A stretch of 64,000 nucleotides of DNA from Nitzschia sp. DOCU1 (taxonomy: Eukaryota > Bacillariophyta > Bacillariophyceae > Bacillariales > Bacillariaceae). The DNA lies in the NCBI GenBank assembly GCA_951394045.1, contig OX595999.1, positions 868,001 through 932,000 of the forward strand, written 5' to 3'. Numbering within the stretch: position 1 is the stretch's first letter; each line of letters starts with the position of its first letter. Below, one piece after another: positions 1 to 9,685 of this stretch. Below the pieces are notes generated by a model. The model was not told the DNA's origin and searched no databases. It was given only the letters and a program-made list of their open reading frames with translations. Made by a program: the position numbers and the translations under genes.

Positions 1-321
1 AAAGTTTAGCAAATGCTAAAGCAGCCCCAAGAGAGGCTTCTCTGGCTAGAGGGGTCCCTTAGTAGAATAACTTCTAGCGCGACCCACCGATTGTGCGGTT
101 TTCGAAATCCGTTGATTCGAATCGTGCAATGTTGGTTCCCGCATGACTGAGAGTGGCGGGCGCGAACAATGTCCATGGTTTTCTTTGCGTGTCCCCGGCA
201 TGCCTGCTGCATCCCGCAGCGCGGGTCGTACTCTGGCATTTCCAACGGCTGAATTATTTATTTTTGCATTACAGCTCTCTTGGTTCCACTGTTGTCAGAA
301 ACAAACGAGAAACAAGCCAAG
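1..321. other. left-edge non-coding stretch and Rab1 5' flank
   Basis: I see no supported gene here. Short open frames on both strands show no recognisable domain or plausible start. The right end should hold the promoter and 5' untranslated region of the Rab1 gene that begins at 322. A tRNA-like stretch around 100-145 was examined and not accepted. Confidence 0.4.
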
Positions 322-1441
322 ATGAACCCTGAATAGTAAGTTGTCCCTGCATTGCAATGTAGACGGTGAGGATGCTCCGACATCCATTGGATCGGGCAGC
401 ACTGTTTTTCGTTGAGAAGATGATGATGCACCATGGCCACCACCACGATTGACCCACTTGGAGTGCGAAGTTCTTGTGCGTCGAATTTTTTAGCCCACCG
501 CGCGGAACAACGAAAAGAAAAGTTGCGTCCCGCGTCGTTGATGATTGATTCACCCGGTCGTTGGGAGTGGTTCGTTCGTGACGAGAAAATTCTATTCCCA
601 GCGTCATAGGGCAATGCAAGCCTTGTGGTTTCTTGGTTCACAACAAGCTCGCGATGAGATTCTGTAGTAGTTGTAGAGAGGAGAGATTCCTACCTGTAGC
701 GACTGAACTTTTGGTACCGTGCCTACATTCTCACATTTTGCTTCACCTTGCAGCGATTATCTCTTTAAGCTTCTTCTTATCGGTGACTCCGGTGTCGGAA
801 AGTCTTGTCTATTGCTTCGGTTCGCCGATGACACTTACACCGAATCGTACATTTCGACCATTGGAGTTGATTTCGTAAGTTTCTTTTGTGGTTCCTCATG
901 CCTCGCGGTATTTTTGTGTGCTTATGCTCCTGCTGTTCCATCGGTTCTCGTGGCAATTCTTGTATAGAAAATTCGCACCATTGAACTCGATGGTAAGACT
1001 ATCAAACTTCAAATTTGGGATACAGCCGGACAAGAACGTTTCAGAACTATTACTTCGTCATATTACCGTGGTGCCCACGGTATTATCGTGGTGTACGATG
1101 TCACTGACCAAGAATCGTTCAACAACGTGAAGCAGTGGCTGCATGAGATTGATAGATACGCGGCCGAAAATGTCAATAAGCTGCTCGTGGGAAATAAATC
1201 CGATTTGTCCGGGAAGCGTGTGGTGTCTACCGAGCAGGGCAAGGAATTTGCCGATAGCCTTGGAATTGAATTCCTCGAAACTTCCGCGAAGACTTCCACT
1301 AATGTTGAGCAGGCTTTTCTTACGATGGCGAGCCAGATCAAGGCTCGAATGAAGACTCAGCCCACCGCGGCAGCTGGTGGACCCAAGGGTGGACTCCCCC
1401 TACGAGGACAACAAGTAAAGCAAAACCAGGGCTGCTGCTAA
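322..1441 (+). CDS. RAB1: Rab1/Ypt1-type small GTPase (three exons)
   Basis: Small GTPase expected to act in ER-to-Golgi vesicle traffic. Exons are 322-335, 754-874 and 968-1441, giving 202 aa; introns of 418 and 93 nt have GTAAGT donors and CAG/TAG acceptors. Exon 1 encodes only MNPEY minus one base. Joined to exon 2 it gives [20 protein letters not shown], the classic Rab1 N-terminus, which is why this start was chosen. The P-loop GDSGVGKS (residues 15-22), the effector-region sequence STIGVDFKIRT, DTAGQE, NKSD and ETSAK are all present. The C-terminus ends in Cys-Cys, a double geranylgeranylation site. Length matches the family. The Rab1 rather than Rab8 assignment rests on the N-terminus and switch regions. 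Confidence 0.95.
336..753 (+). other. long first intron of Rab1
   Basis: A 418-nt intron starting GTAAGT and ending in CAG, following a 14-nt coding exon and interrupting the Tyr5 codon after two bases. It is far longer than the other introns in the window (63-149 nt), so it may hold regulatory sequence. Open frames inside it are not conserved proteins I recognise. Confidence 0.85.
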
Positions 1442-1768
1442 GTTTGTTTATGCCAGAAGCTCCGTTCGTTTGGATGTTGCATGGATGTTGGAACTCAGGA
1501 TTGAGTGTCTCGTGAATGAGTTCTTGTTCGTCTGAGCGCTTACTGGCCTGGGCAGCGATGGTACGCTCGCTGCCGATGGATATTTGGTTTTTGGCTGATT
1601 ATAGTCTACGTCATAAAATGCAATAGGAAGTATTATTTACAAATCTTCAGGCGCGTGGGCGTCCATAGTGCACTCCCGATTCGCTGCAGTATAGCGGGTG
1701 CACTCACCGACAGCTGAGGTAAAACATTGCGTCGTCTCGGGGGGAAGGCGCTAAGCTGCAAAATACAT
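1442..1768. other. intergenic, convergent 3' ends
   Basis: 327 nt between the stop codons of two convergent genes. It must carry both 3' untranslated regions. No repeat, RNA gene or further coding sequence is visible. Confidence 0.5.
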
Positions 1769-2599
1769 CTAAACAATACTCTTACGAAATACTGTGTCGA
1801 CGCACTTCTTGCCTTCGTTCTTGTACTCCCTCGACGTTGCCTCCGATGCAACTATGCGCGTGCATCGCTTCCTGAAGTTCTCTTGCATTGAACTTGGTAA
1901 TAGCGAGAAGCCAACGGGGCGCAACGCTGAGCCGCGGTGAATTTCGCTTCCTTCTTTTTGGTACAAACATTCGGCCATCCGCGCTGCTTGAATCTCAAGG
2001 AGAGCTAACTTCTCGCATGCCGACAAACCCATCTTCTTTTCTATAGCAGGCTTTTCGCGCAGTTTGGTAATCTGATTAGCCAGCGCCTCATCCACGGCGC
2101 TTAAGGATCGTGCGGGTAGATCTCGGCGTTGTTCCAACAACGTTGAATCCGCGACTTTATTGTAATCGCTTTGGAGCAACCGATCGGTGCACAATACTAT
2201 CTCATGGTAGAGCCTCTTCCCGCGGTCCTCCTTGACTTGCGTAAATGCGAGGACTCCTGGTTTCTCGCCCTGGCACTGGGAACATCGCACCGTCAACTTC
2301 TCGGGAATGACTTCGATGGATGAATCGGTGATGTCTGGTTGGCCGTTCCACTGCATCCCCCCTGAAGCAGAAGGTACGACGATTACATGCCTCGGAAATA
2401 GCTTTGAATACGGAGTGTTGTCCTCCTTTACCACATCACTCCGCAACAAATCGAGCGCTTGCAGTGCTGGCCGAATACCACGGTGCTTGCCCGACCAATC
2501 GATACTAACGGGGAAAAGAACCGCGCGGGCCAATACAATACATGCTCGATCACGGCTAGTTGTGTCAGTTTCTGGTCTCAAACCAGTCTGCGTCGACAT
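1769..2599 (-). CDS. Atp23 (peptidase M76)-like protein lacking HExxH
   Basis: 276 aa from the first in-frame ATG; the frame stays open upstream to about 2716 with only a GTG, so an upstream exon is possible. The C-terminal part follows the order of landmarks in the mitochondrial Atp23 family: a CxxC (CSQC, about residues 106-109), EIVLC (133-137), an EIQAARMAEC block (202-211) matching the family's IRAA..GxC segment, CTRIVASEAT (246-255) matching its CVRxRA block, and a final CVDTVF. At the position of the zinc-protease HExxH helix the sequence reads STLLEQRRDL, so the metal ligands are missing. It may be a chaperone-only Atp23 relative. The similarity is recognised by eye and is moderate. 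Confidence 0.5.
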   Translation of the reverse strand: MSTQTGLRPETDTTSRDRACIVLARAVLFPVSIDWSGKHRGIRPALQALDLLRSDVVKEDNTPYSKLFPRHVIVVPSASGGMQWNGQPDITDSSIEVIPEKLTVRCSQCQGEKPGVLAFTQVKEDRGKRLYHEIVLCTDRLLQSDYNKVADSTLLEQRRDLPARSLSAVDEALANQITKLREKPAIEKKMGLSACEKLALLEIQAARMAECLYQKEGSEIHRGSALRPVGFSLLPSSMQENFRKRCTRIVASEATSREYKNEGKKCVDTVFRKSIV

Positions 2600-3222
2600 T
2601 CCGAAAGTCCGAAGTCGCCGGGATCGCTGCTGAAAGCGAATGTGAACTTGTAGGCAGCAGAAAATGCCGTGATTCCAAGACTCGCTGTTCGACACGGGTG
2701 AAGTATTGCCAGCCACGCGGATCTCTGCTGGGATGCCAGTAGACTTGGAATGGAACTACCGAAATCGCAACATCAGAGGGTGCCACTCTCTTGCTGCTTC
2801 GTCCAGCAAGCGTTTTTAGTTTTCTCGTTGCTACTTGCGCGCGAAGCACACCGCTCCCCCCGTTTCCTTTCACGGCGCGCTCTTGGTGTGAAATTTTGAA
2901 CTGGCGCGAATTTCTATGGCGCGAATTCCTTGCATCCGAGACGGGCGCACCTCAACGGCCAGATTGGCGCGACCAAAACTGCCGATGGGCATAATACATA
3001 CGGCGAGCCCGCGTCCGGGGGAACGTTCATGCGCACAGTAATCGGCGCGAGTCACAACATCCCACGAAGTATCCCGACTTTGCTCATTGATCCGCCACAC
3101 CTGCCATTCTTCTTCATCCCCATTCTCTTTGAACGCTTGTAACAAGCCGAGTGTTAGATCCAAGAATACTGTCAGATCGAGAGGCGCTACCGAAAAGTTC
3201 CGCCCTTTCCACCAACAAAAGA
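2600..3222. other. divergent upstream region
   Basis: About 620 nt between two divergently oriented genes. On the minus strand an open frame lies between about 2870 and 2600, in a different frame from the Atp23-like gene. It could be an upstream exon of that gene, but I could not find a convincing GT-AG pair. Otherwise it presumably holds two promoters. Confidence 0.35.
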
Positions 3223-4389
3223 ATGGATGTTTTGCTGAAAAAACTAGTTTGCAAACGTGTCGAACATGACGACGATCCTCATGCGTACCTGCATCTGATT
3301 CGGGATGACGCTTCCCGTAGTTCGGACGATGCCTTGTCGAATGCTTCACCGCGACCGGTGGAAGTGGAACCGTTTTATTTTTGGGAGTTTAACGAAGAAA
3401 ATGACTCGCTTGCGTCAAAAGTGCAGCAATTTTTCTCTCGTCAAAGGGAGGAGGAACCCTTGTGCGCCCCCATTCAGCATGAATGGAACGCCTTTCCGAG
3501 ATGGGAAGATAGTTGCAATGATCGCCCTTCTGAAGACGACGCTGGAAGCGCCGACAGAACTTTTGAAACTGACATGTTGGCAGATGAATCGTCCATCGTG
3601 CAGGATATCCAGAAGTCATGGCATTCCCAGAGGAGTTCAAAGAAGAAATTTATGGATGTGCAACCAAAAGTAGATGAGGTGGTCAACAATAGTTGGCTGT
3701 ACCCAGACACGCGTACCATGCATCGAGACACTGGCGCTGGGGCTGATGCGTCTGCTCATCGACCACGGTGGATGGATCAAAAGTCGATGCACTCACAGAG
3801 TAGGCCTAGAATCGAAAGACAGTCAGCACGCATTCAGGATAGGTCGAATCTCGATCTTGATCACGTGAGTGCTGGCGCTGTTGAACGCGAGTCCAGACAA
3901 GATGACCTGCAGGGCCATGACGAATACTCTTTGTCTGCAGGGAGCGCGCAGGTACAGCTCAAGTCCTTGTTACGAAAGAAGGCTCGATCACGTACGAAAG
4001 TTAAGAAAAAGACTCGATTCGCCGATGTATTGGAGGAACGACACTTCCTCCCACCCTCGTACGAGCTTCAAGGAGATCCATGGCATATACTCACCTGCAC
4101 CCCTGACCACTGCGCAGGAAAGTCCATCCTCAGACCACCAACTCCCCAAAACTATCGCTATTATATGCCATCAACAGAGGATACCAACCGAGATGACATG
4201 GCTTACGACGAGGCGACCACGGAAGAGTTTTCTACAATGTCGAATACCTCCGACGAAAAATCGTTCTTTTCCACAGAATTCTCTGTTGGCAGTGCCTCGC
4301 AGGCCTCCATGGAAACGCTTGAACTCCTGTACACCCACATATTTTGCTCTGCCGATGATCGGCTCATCAGCCGAGACTGGCTTCGATAG
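3223..4389 (+). CDS. hypothetical protein, Ser/charged-rich
   Basis: 388 aa starting at the ATG at 3223 (MDVLLKKLVCK); the frame is open further upstream but offers only a GTG. No domain is recognised. The protein is polar and probably largely disordered, with many Ser, Asp, Glu and Arg. It contains a basic patch (KKARSRTKVKKKTRF, about residues 254-268) followed by a more ordered stretch with DPWHILTCTPDHCAGKSIL. The basic patch could serve nuclear localisation or docking; that is inference. It converges on the kinesin gene with a 176-nt gap. Confidence 0.55.
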   Translation: MDVLLKKLVCKRVEHDDDPHAYLHLIRDDASRSSDDALSNASPRPVEVEPFYFWEFNEENDSLASKVQQFFSRQREEEPLCAPIQHEWNAFPRWEDSCNDRPSEDDAGSADRTFETDMLADESSIVQDIQKSWHSQRSSKKKFMDVQPKVDEVVNNSWLYPDTRTMHRDTGAGADASAHRPRWMDQKSMHSQSRPRIERQSARIQDRSNLDLDHVSAGAVERESRQDDLQGHDEYSLSAGSAQVQLKSLLRKKARSRTKVKKKTRFADVLEERHFLPPSYELQGDPWHILTCTPDHCAGKSILRPPTPQNYRYYMPSTEDTNRDDMAYDEATTEEFSTMSNTSDEKSFFSTEFSVGSASQASMETLELLYTHIFCSADDRLISRDWLR

Positions 4390-4565
4390 GACAACATGGG
4401 CAACCCACACGGGGAGTGAGTTTCACGTTTCCTCTGTTGGTTCTTCTTAATATTAATCGCTTTTTCAGCAGAATTTTACTCTGTGTAAGCATAGAACACC
4501 AAGGTCGAAAGCGACATCGACATATCCCTATTCGAATGTATCGTGAGTTATTTTATTGCAGGCTC

Positions 4566-7262
4566 CTAGCGCTTGCTCTTTCCTGAAAATTGAATGTGCT
4601 TCGTGGCTTTCCCCAGCTCCACTTGGTTTACGCGTTGAGCGAACCGCACCGAGCACAAACTCTCGCTGCTACTCGCAGTGGTTGGGCTCAAGTTGACAAA
4701 CATGAGCGCCTTCCCATCACCGCTGAGGCAGTCTTGCAATAAGTACGTCAATTTGGAATTTCTGAAAGGCACATGTGAAGCGCCAGTTGCCAATGCGTTG
4801 AAGACATCTCCGAGGCAGCTCAGGCTCTTATTGATCGATTGAGTCTCCTTAAGCCTAGCGGCGTCCGCACCTGCTCCACTTCGATCAAGTCTTTCACTTC
4901 CCGCTAAATCACAGAGATTCAGCGCACCACTGACCATTGCACCACTGTCGTCATTGTAGCCATTTAAGTGAAGCATGAATACCGAATGGCTTCTCGAGCT
5001 TTGTGCGTTCATCTTCGTACTAGCAACGGATCTTGCTCTTGCTGCCACGTGCATCAGGGCATCAAGCTGTTCCATTCCGACAAGTTCATTTTGAGTGTCG
5101 ATAGGGACCGAAGTGAGACCTTCAACGTAGCTTTTGCCTTCACGGTTTCGCTTGATCGAAAGCTTATCGCCAGACTGCGAGGTCGAGGAGTCACTCGAAT
5201 TCATCGAAGCAAGCAAATCCTTAAGATTTTCGTTGTAAATTTCAAGAAAGGAGGCTGAGATCGTGAAAACCCATTTCTGCTGCGTAAGAAGTCGAGCCTG
5301 ATTGAGTATTTTCTCTACTGCACGAGGAATGATTCCCCGCATAGGGCCATTTCCGCAACCCTGCATTGTGTGTGTTTTTCCTGAGCCCGTTTGCCCGTAG
5401 GAGAAAAGGCACACGTGATATCCATCAAGGGCACTTTGGACAAAATCAGATACTTCGTCAAAAACAACCTCTTGCCCAGCCGATGGCGGGAAGACTTTGT
5501 CAAACTTGAAGTCCATTGGCGAGCCACTTCTCCTATCTATAATCGTGAGCGATTCTCCATCAGGGGAGACATCAACGGGAGAATCGTTGGTTTGTTGGTC
5601 CCCGGGTAGAAATGGTCTTGTGCGGACATACACGCGAATATTCCCACGAAGTTCTTGAATTGCATTATGCATTTGACGTCGGAGCTGCTCCCCTTGAAGA
5701 AGTTGCTTTTCGAGTTCTACAATACGTTTGTCACGTTCTTCAATACGAGCGCGAAGAACAGCGTCATCTTCGTGATCCATCTCCAGTTGCGACGTGTCAA
5801 TATCGATCTGTACTTTGCTGGCTCGTGTCTTCATGACACTTAGATCAAACTGAAGCTGCTCTACCTCCTTTTTGTGATTGATTTCTTTTTCCTTCATGGC
5901 TGCTTCCGCTCGTGCCTTGGTAGCATCTAAATCGGCGTAAACTGCATTGAGTGCAGCCGAGGTTGCCATGTGCTCTTCAGTCAAGACCTGAAGCTTGATT
6001 TCTGCTTCGTTGTTGTCTGAAGTGTGGGCGGCGAGGTCCTCGTATTCCGCTTTTAGTTCCTCATGATTACGTTCAAGACAACTGAGCTCGATTCGAGTCC
6101 CATGAAGCTCCTTCTCCAACGAGGCTTTGGCAAGGCGAATTGAATTAATTTCTTCCTCGGCCGTCCTCAACTTCTCTTTCATTTCCGCCAGATCTCGATC
6201 ATTCTGGAGTTGACGTGACCACAAGCTGTTGTCGTTATTTTGATGTCGCGTACTTGAAACCTTTCTAACCTCTTGACGTAGCTGAATGCATTCATCATAT
6301 GCTTGATCGTACTGCACCTGCAGATCACGGTATTTCTCGTCGGCTTCTCGAAGTGCGATCTTGGAAGATTCGATTTCTTGGAGCAAGCGTGCCCGTTCCT
6401 TGTTCCAAACATCCTCCTTTTGAGCAAAGCGGGCTTCTAGAGGCGCTTTCGACATGGAAAGATCAATCTTTTCTTTTTCAAGCTGCTCTAGACGCTGTTT
6501 CATCCTTTCCATCTGAGATAGCAAACCTGCACCTTCCACAGAATCAACGGTCTCAATCTTTGAAGATTCGAGCTCATTTTCTACCGTTAGCTGGCTCAAT
6601 GGTTCGGGCTGACTCAGTTCTGAAAGCAAGGTCGACATCGGATGAGTAACAAAAGTTTCCGAACGGCACCCTGAAACGGAAAAATACCTACCTGTGATTT
6701 GGCCAATGTTTCGTCCCAAAAGACTATGACGACGGGCTGAACCAAGCTTTCCTCGTCGGCCCAGAGGGGTGCGAGAAGTCAAAATACTATTTCCCCGGCT
6801 TTGATTTTCCATTTCATCGTCATAGTAATGATTCGTCTGATTCAAGCTTCCCGAATTACGGGATAGTAAGTCTGGGTCCTGCGAGGGATTGGACGTTTTC
6901 TGCATTTTCCTTTGATTGGGAGTGCAGGCATGGCTGGGCGGTAAGGGAGGATCCACCCGAGCCCGTTTTTTGTTCTCGGTATCTTCATGCCCTCGATTTC
7001 CCGCACGCGCTTGCCTCCAGGCCTCAAGCATTGCACGGCGGTCGCGGATTGGGGTTTCACCCCGAAGCGATTCTCCGCCTACCGATTGACGTCTAGCAGC
7101 AGAGGGTCTGCTGCCAGGCAAAAAGGAGGAGTCTAGAAAGATACTTCCCTTTTGAGGCGTCGTCTCATTAGTCTCTCCGTTTCCTCCGCCGAAGGATTGC
7201 CGCCGTCGCCCCGAAAGTGCATTGTGTCGCGCTGCGCCGTCGCCAAGAGGACGAAACGACAT
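4566..7262 (-). CDS. kinesin-14 (C-terminal motor kinesin)
   Basis: 898 aa in one exon, ATG at 7262. Order: a basic, Ser/Arg-rich N-terminal tail (about 1-240, a likely microtubule- or cargo-binding region), a long coiled coil (about 250-535) and a C-terminal motor. The motor starts at ELRGNIRVYVRTRPF (about 540), and this neck-motor junction is diagnostic for minus-end-directed kinesin-14 (Kar3/Ncd). Nucleotide-binding motifs are complete: GQTGSGKTHTM (P-loop, about 620), NAQSSRSHSVF (switch I) and DLAGSER (switch II). HVPFRNSKLTYLLQDCL is the conserved alpha4-alpha5 segment. Expected role: spindle organisation or minus-end transport. A 21-nt in-frame segment at 6671-6691 resembles a miniature intron but is read as coding here. 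Confidence 0.95.
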   Translation of the reverse strand: MSFRPLGDGAARHNALSGRRRQSFGGGNGETNETTPQKGSIFLDSSFLPGSRPSAARRQSVGGESLRGETPIRDRRAMLEAWRQARAGNRGHEDTENKKRARVDPPLPPSHACTPNQRKMQKTSNPSQDPDLLSRNSGSLNQTNHYYDDEMENQSRGNSILTSRTPLGRRGKLGSARRHSLLGRNIGQITGRYFSVSGCRSETFVTHPMSTLLSELSQPEPLSQLTVENELESSKIETVDSVEGAGLLSQMERMKQRLEQLEKEKIDLSMSKAPLEARFAQKEDVWNKERARLLQEIESSKIALREADEKYRDLQVQYDQAYDECIQLRQEVRKVSSTRHQNNDNSLWSRQLQNDRDLAEMKEKLRTAEEEINSIRLAKASLEKELHGTRIELSCLERNHEELKAEYEDLAAHTSDNNEAEIKLQVLTEEHMATSAALNAVYADLDATKARAEAAMKEKEINHKKEVEQLQFDLSVMKTRASKVQIDIDTSQLEMDHEDDAVLRARIEERDKRIVELEKQLLQGEQLRRQMHNAIQELRGNIRVYVRTRPFLPGDQQTNDSPVDVSPDGESLTIIDRRSGSPMDFKFDKVFPPSAGQEVVFDEVSDFVQSALDGYHVCLFSYGQTGSGKTHTMQGCGNGPMRGIIPRAVEKILNQARLLTQQKWVFTISASFLEIYNENLKDLLASMNSSDSSTSQSGDKLSIKRNREGKSYVEGLTSVPIDTQNELVGMEQLDALMHVAARARSVASTKMNAQSSRSHSVFMLHLNGYNDDSGAMVSGALNLCDLAGSERLDRSGAGADAARLKETQSINKSLSCLGDVFNALATGASHVPFRNSKLTYLLQDCLSGDGKALMFVNLSPTTASSSESLCSVRFAQRVNQVELGKATKHIQFSGKSKR

Positions 7263-7954
7263 ATTCTATCGGGAGTGCACTGGCTTGTTAGCCCTACTTG
7301 GTTCGACCTAGAGGAGCTGTGAATGAAGTAAGGAAACAATCCCAATCGGGCAAGCTGCGTGGTGACCGTTCTTTGAAATGATTTACTCTTTACTATGAAC
7401 AGCGACGAAAGTTTTCACCAGCAGGTATTGAAAAAGGCGCCGACGCGAGAGAGAGATGAAAAATGGGAGGAATTACTTCTTTCTAACGACAACTATTTTG
7501 AAGGTAACGGTCATCTGACGACGTTAAAATAGCGTTGCGAACGGAATGAAACACATGAATGAAATTGAAAATGCCGCCCGACTCGCGCGCGCGTGCACTC
7601 TACAAAACCAGCGTTTCAAAAGGGTTTGAAAATGATTTGCTTTGCACGTGGAGCGGGATTGTACGTAAACGACGGTACTAAAGTCATGTAGGTGGCGATG
7701 ACCTTAGGGTCTCTCCTTTTCAATTCTCACGTAAACGCAGGTACAAAACCCACGCCAACAGATTGGTTAAAAGTGGTAGCACCGTACCCAACGTTCGCTG
7801 TTTTCAAAAACTCACTTGCCTCCAACCTTCGCATCCAACATAAACTTGGACCTTCATTGATTGTTGACCCCTCGTACTCGTTTTGTGGCGCTGCATCCGA
7901 CTGCCTCATTCAGCATCTCACAAAACACCAAGAAATCAAATCGATTGCACCAGC
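7263..7954. other. divergent promoter region
   Basis: About 690 nt between the divergent starts of the kinesin and the duplicated-domain gene. It presumably carries both promoters and 5' untranslated regions. A 97-codon open frame at 7692-7985 has no recognisable features. Confidence 0.4.
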
Positions 7955-9685
7955 ATGGTCGAGACCGACCACGACGTGGAAATGACAGAAACAACTACTG
8001 ATGCACAAGCCGACGATGCTGCTGCGGCCGAACCCACGGAGGGTGCTGAGGCGACCTCTGGAGGTCCGGAAGTCGTAACTGAGCCCTTCCTTTACACCAC
8101 AGATGCCGATACTGATGAATACAAGCGTTCTTATGCCGCGAACTGCGTAGCCCGCATGAAGCCGAAGAGTCTGTTCGTGATGACTTTGGGCATCCCTGAA
8201 TTTAGCGGTATCTTGGATCGCCCCCCGCTCTCTGTTGTGAAGAGGAAGGACCTGAATGAAGCATACGTCCCCAAGGCTGACGACTTGAAGCATGAAGTGA
8301 AGCGTCGCGCTCATTTCTTCATGAATATGGAGGAAGAAGCAAACTACTTCACAGAAGAGCTCAAGCGCAATCATCCTCTCAAGACACGAAGAAACAAGAT
8401 CGTCCTGCCCCAGCCAAACCAATGGCTCAACACAAACCTCAAGAAGTGGTTGGCTGATCGTCCGATGAAGCCAAACGATAAAGACATTCAGTTTTTGCAG
8501 ACTGAAGTCAACAAAGCCTTGGCTTTCCTAGGGACCGAGAGTTTGATTGAATCAGGTGATTCTATCGTTGTCCCAACTTCTCCCAAGCCGACCCCTGCTG
8601 TGATTCTACCGATCGCCACCCAAGCTCCACCTACTGCCCTCAACCTCCCCAATCTTCCCACGGAGGAACATTCCTATACTTCCGTCGACGATACCGAAGA
8701 ATTCAAGCGGTCCGCTGCGCTGACCTACAACAAACTGAAGTGCAAACCTCGTGTTGTCATCGCCATGGCGCTTGGCATGATTGAATACCAGGGGGTACTC
8801 GATCGTCCCCCGTTTTCGACTGCCAGAAGGAAGGATATGACTGATGATTTCATGCCTAGGGCCGAAGACTATCGCTACGAGATCAAAAGACGAGCTCACT
8901 TCTTTATGAATTCAGAGGACGAATCACTTTATTTCACCAACGAATTGAAGAAGAAGCACCCGCTGGAAAACATGCGTGGTGTTGTCTCGCAGCCTCAACC
9001 CAACCAATGGAAGATCCAAGCACTGCGCGGCTGGCTCTCCGAGCGTCCTCTCAAGCCGAACCCCCAGGATTCGGCCTTTATCCGCGAAAGTATTCAAAAG
9101 ATACTTGCGTCACTTGATGTTGTTATGGATCGCGAAAAGGGCAAGCTGGATCCCTTGTCAAAGACTTCTGCGAGTAAGTTGCCGTGGGGAACCGCAATTG
9201 CTGCTGGACCTGGTAGTGCCACCTCTACGGGAAGAGAAGAACTTCTTTTTGAATGCATTACCAAACAAGATGCCATTCTGGGAGCGGTAAACAAGCAGAA
9301 CAGGCAGCAGACTCTTCTGAACAAGATCACGATTCTCAATCAGGCTATTTCTGGGTACCAGCAAGATATTTCTTCCTTGCGTTCTACTCTGAATGACCTG
9401 GAAAATCGCATTCTGACTGTTGAGATGAAGATTGCCGAAGCACCTGGTTCTGCCGAAAAGTTGGGTGAAATCGTCTCGAAGCAAAAAGAGTCGAAGAAGG
9501 AAACCGAGGATAAGATCTCTGAGTTCCAACAGCTTATTGTGGAAAATAGGAAGAAGATATCCGATCTGACCAAAGAGATGGAAGATATTGCTGCCGAGGA
9601 GGAAGGGGGGCCAAGTCGCAAGAGAAAGCTGGCCGAGACATCCCCCGAGGACGCACAAGACAACAATTTGAGTGTGGGGGTTTAA
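7955..9685 (+). CDS. unknown protein with tandem duplicated domain and coiled coil
   Basis: 576 aa, ATG at 7955 (MVETDHDVEMTE); the frame is open upstream without an ATG. After an acidic N-terminus come two copies of a domain of about 115 residues (roughly 50-175 and 260-385). Shared features in order: [ED][YF]KRS, a hydrophobic strand with M.LG, the block [IV]LDRPP[LF]S followed by RRKD[LM] or KRKDL, E[VI]KRRAHFFMN, YFT[EN]ELK[RK][NK]HPL, QPNQW and W[LI][AS][DE]RP[ML]KPN. A linker and a C-terminal coiled coil (about 440-550) ending in a KRKR-type basic stretch follow. I do not recognise the domain. The helical, basic repeats could bind nucleic acid or another protein; that is speculative. 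Confidence 0.85.
   Translation: MVETDHDVEMTETTTDAQADDAAAAEPTEGAEATSGGPEVVTEPFLYTTDADTDEYKRSYAANCVARMKPKSLFVMTLGIPEFSGILDRPPLSVVKRKDLNEAYVPKADDLKHEVKRRAHFFMNMEEEANYFTEELKRNHPLKTRRNKIVLPQPNQWLNTNLKKWLADRPMKPNDKDIQFLQTEVNKALAFLGTESLIESGDSIVVPTSPKPTPAVILPIATQAPPTALNLPNLPTEEHSYTSVDDTEEFKRSAALTYNKLKCKPRVVIAMALGMIEYQGVLDRPPFSTARRKDMTDDFMPRAEDYRYEIKRRAHFFMNSEDESLYFTNELKKKHPLENMRGVVSQPQPNQWKIQALRGWLSERPLKPNPQDSAFIRESIQKILASLDVVMDREKGKLDPLSKTSASKLPWGTAIAAGPGSATSTGREELLFECITKQDAILGAVNKQNRQQTLLNKITILNQAISGYQQDISSLRSTLNDLENRILTVEMKIAEAPGSAEKLGEIVSKQKESKKETEDKISEFQQLIVENRKKISDLTKEMEDIAAEEEGGPSRKRKLAETSPEDAQDNNLSVGV

Noticed and set aside
95..145. tRNA-like T-arm sequence (GATTCGAATC) near the left edge.
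   Set aside because: I could not assemble an acceptor stem, D-arm and anticodon arm around it.
1633..1851. Arg-rich minus-strand frame at the end of the Atp23-like gene.
   Set aside because: Overlaps the longer conserved frame and the intergenic region without any motif.
6671..6691. A 21-nt in-frame segment in the kinesin gene starting GTAGGT and ending TTTCAG (minus strand), like a miniature intron.
   Set aside because: It is far shorter than every other intron in the window and is open in frame, so it is most simply coding sequence. RNA reads across it would settle this.
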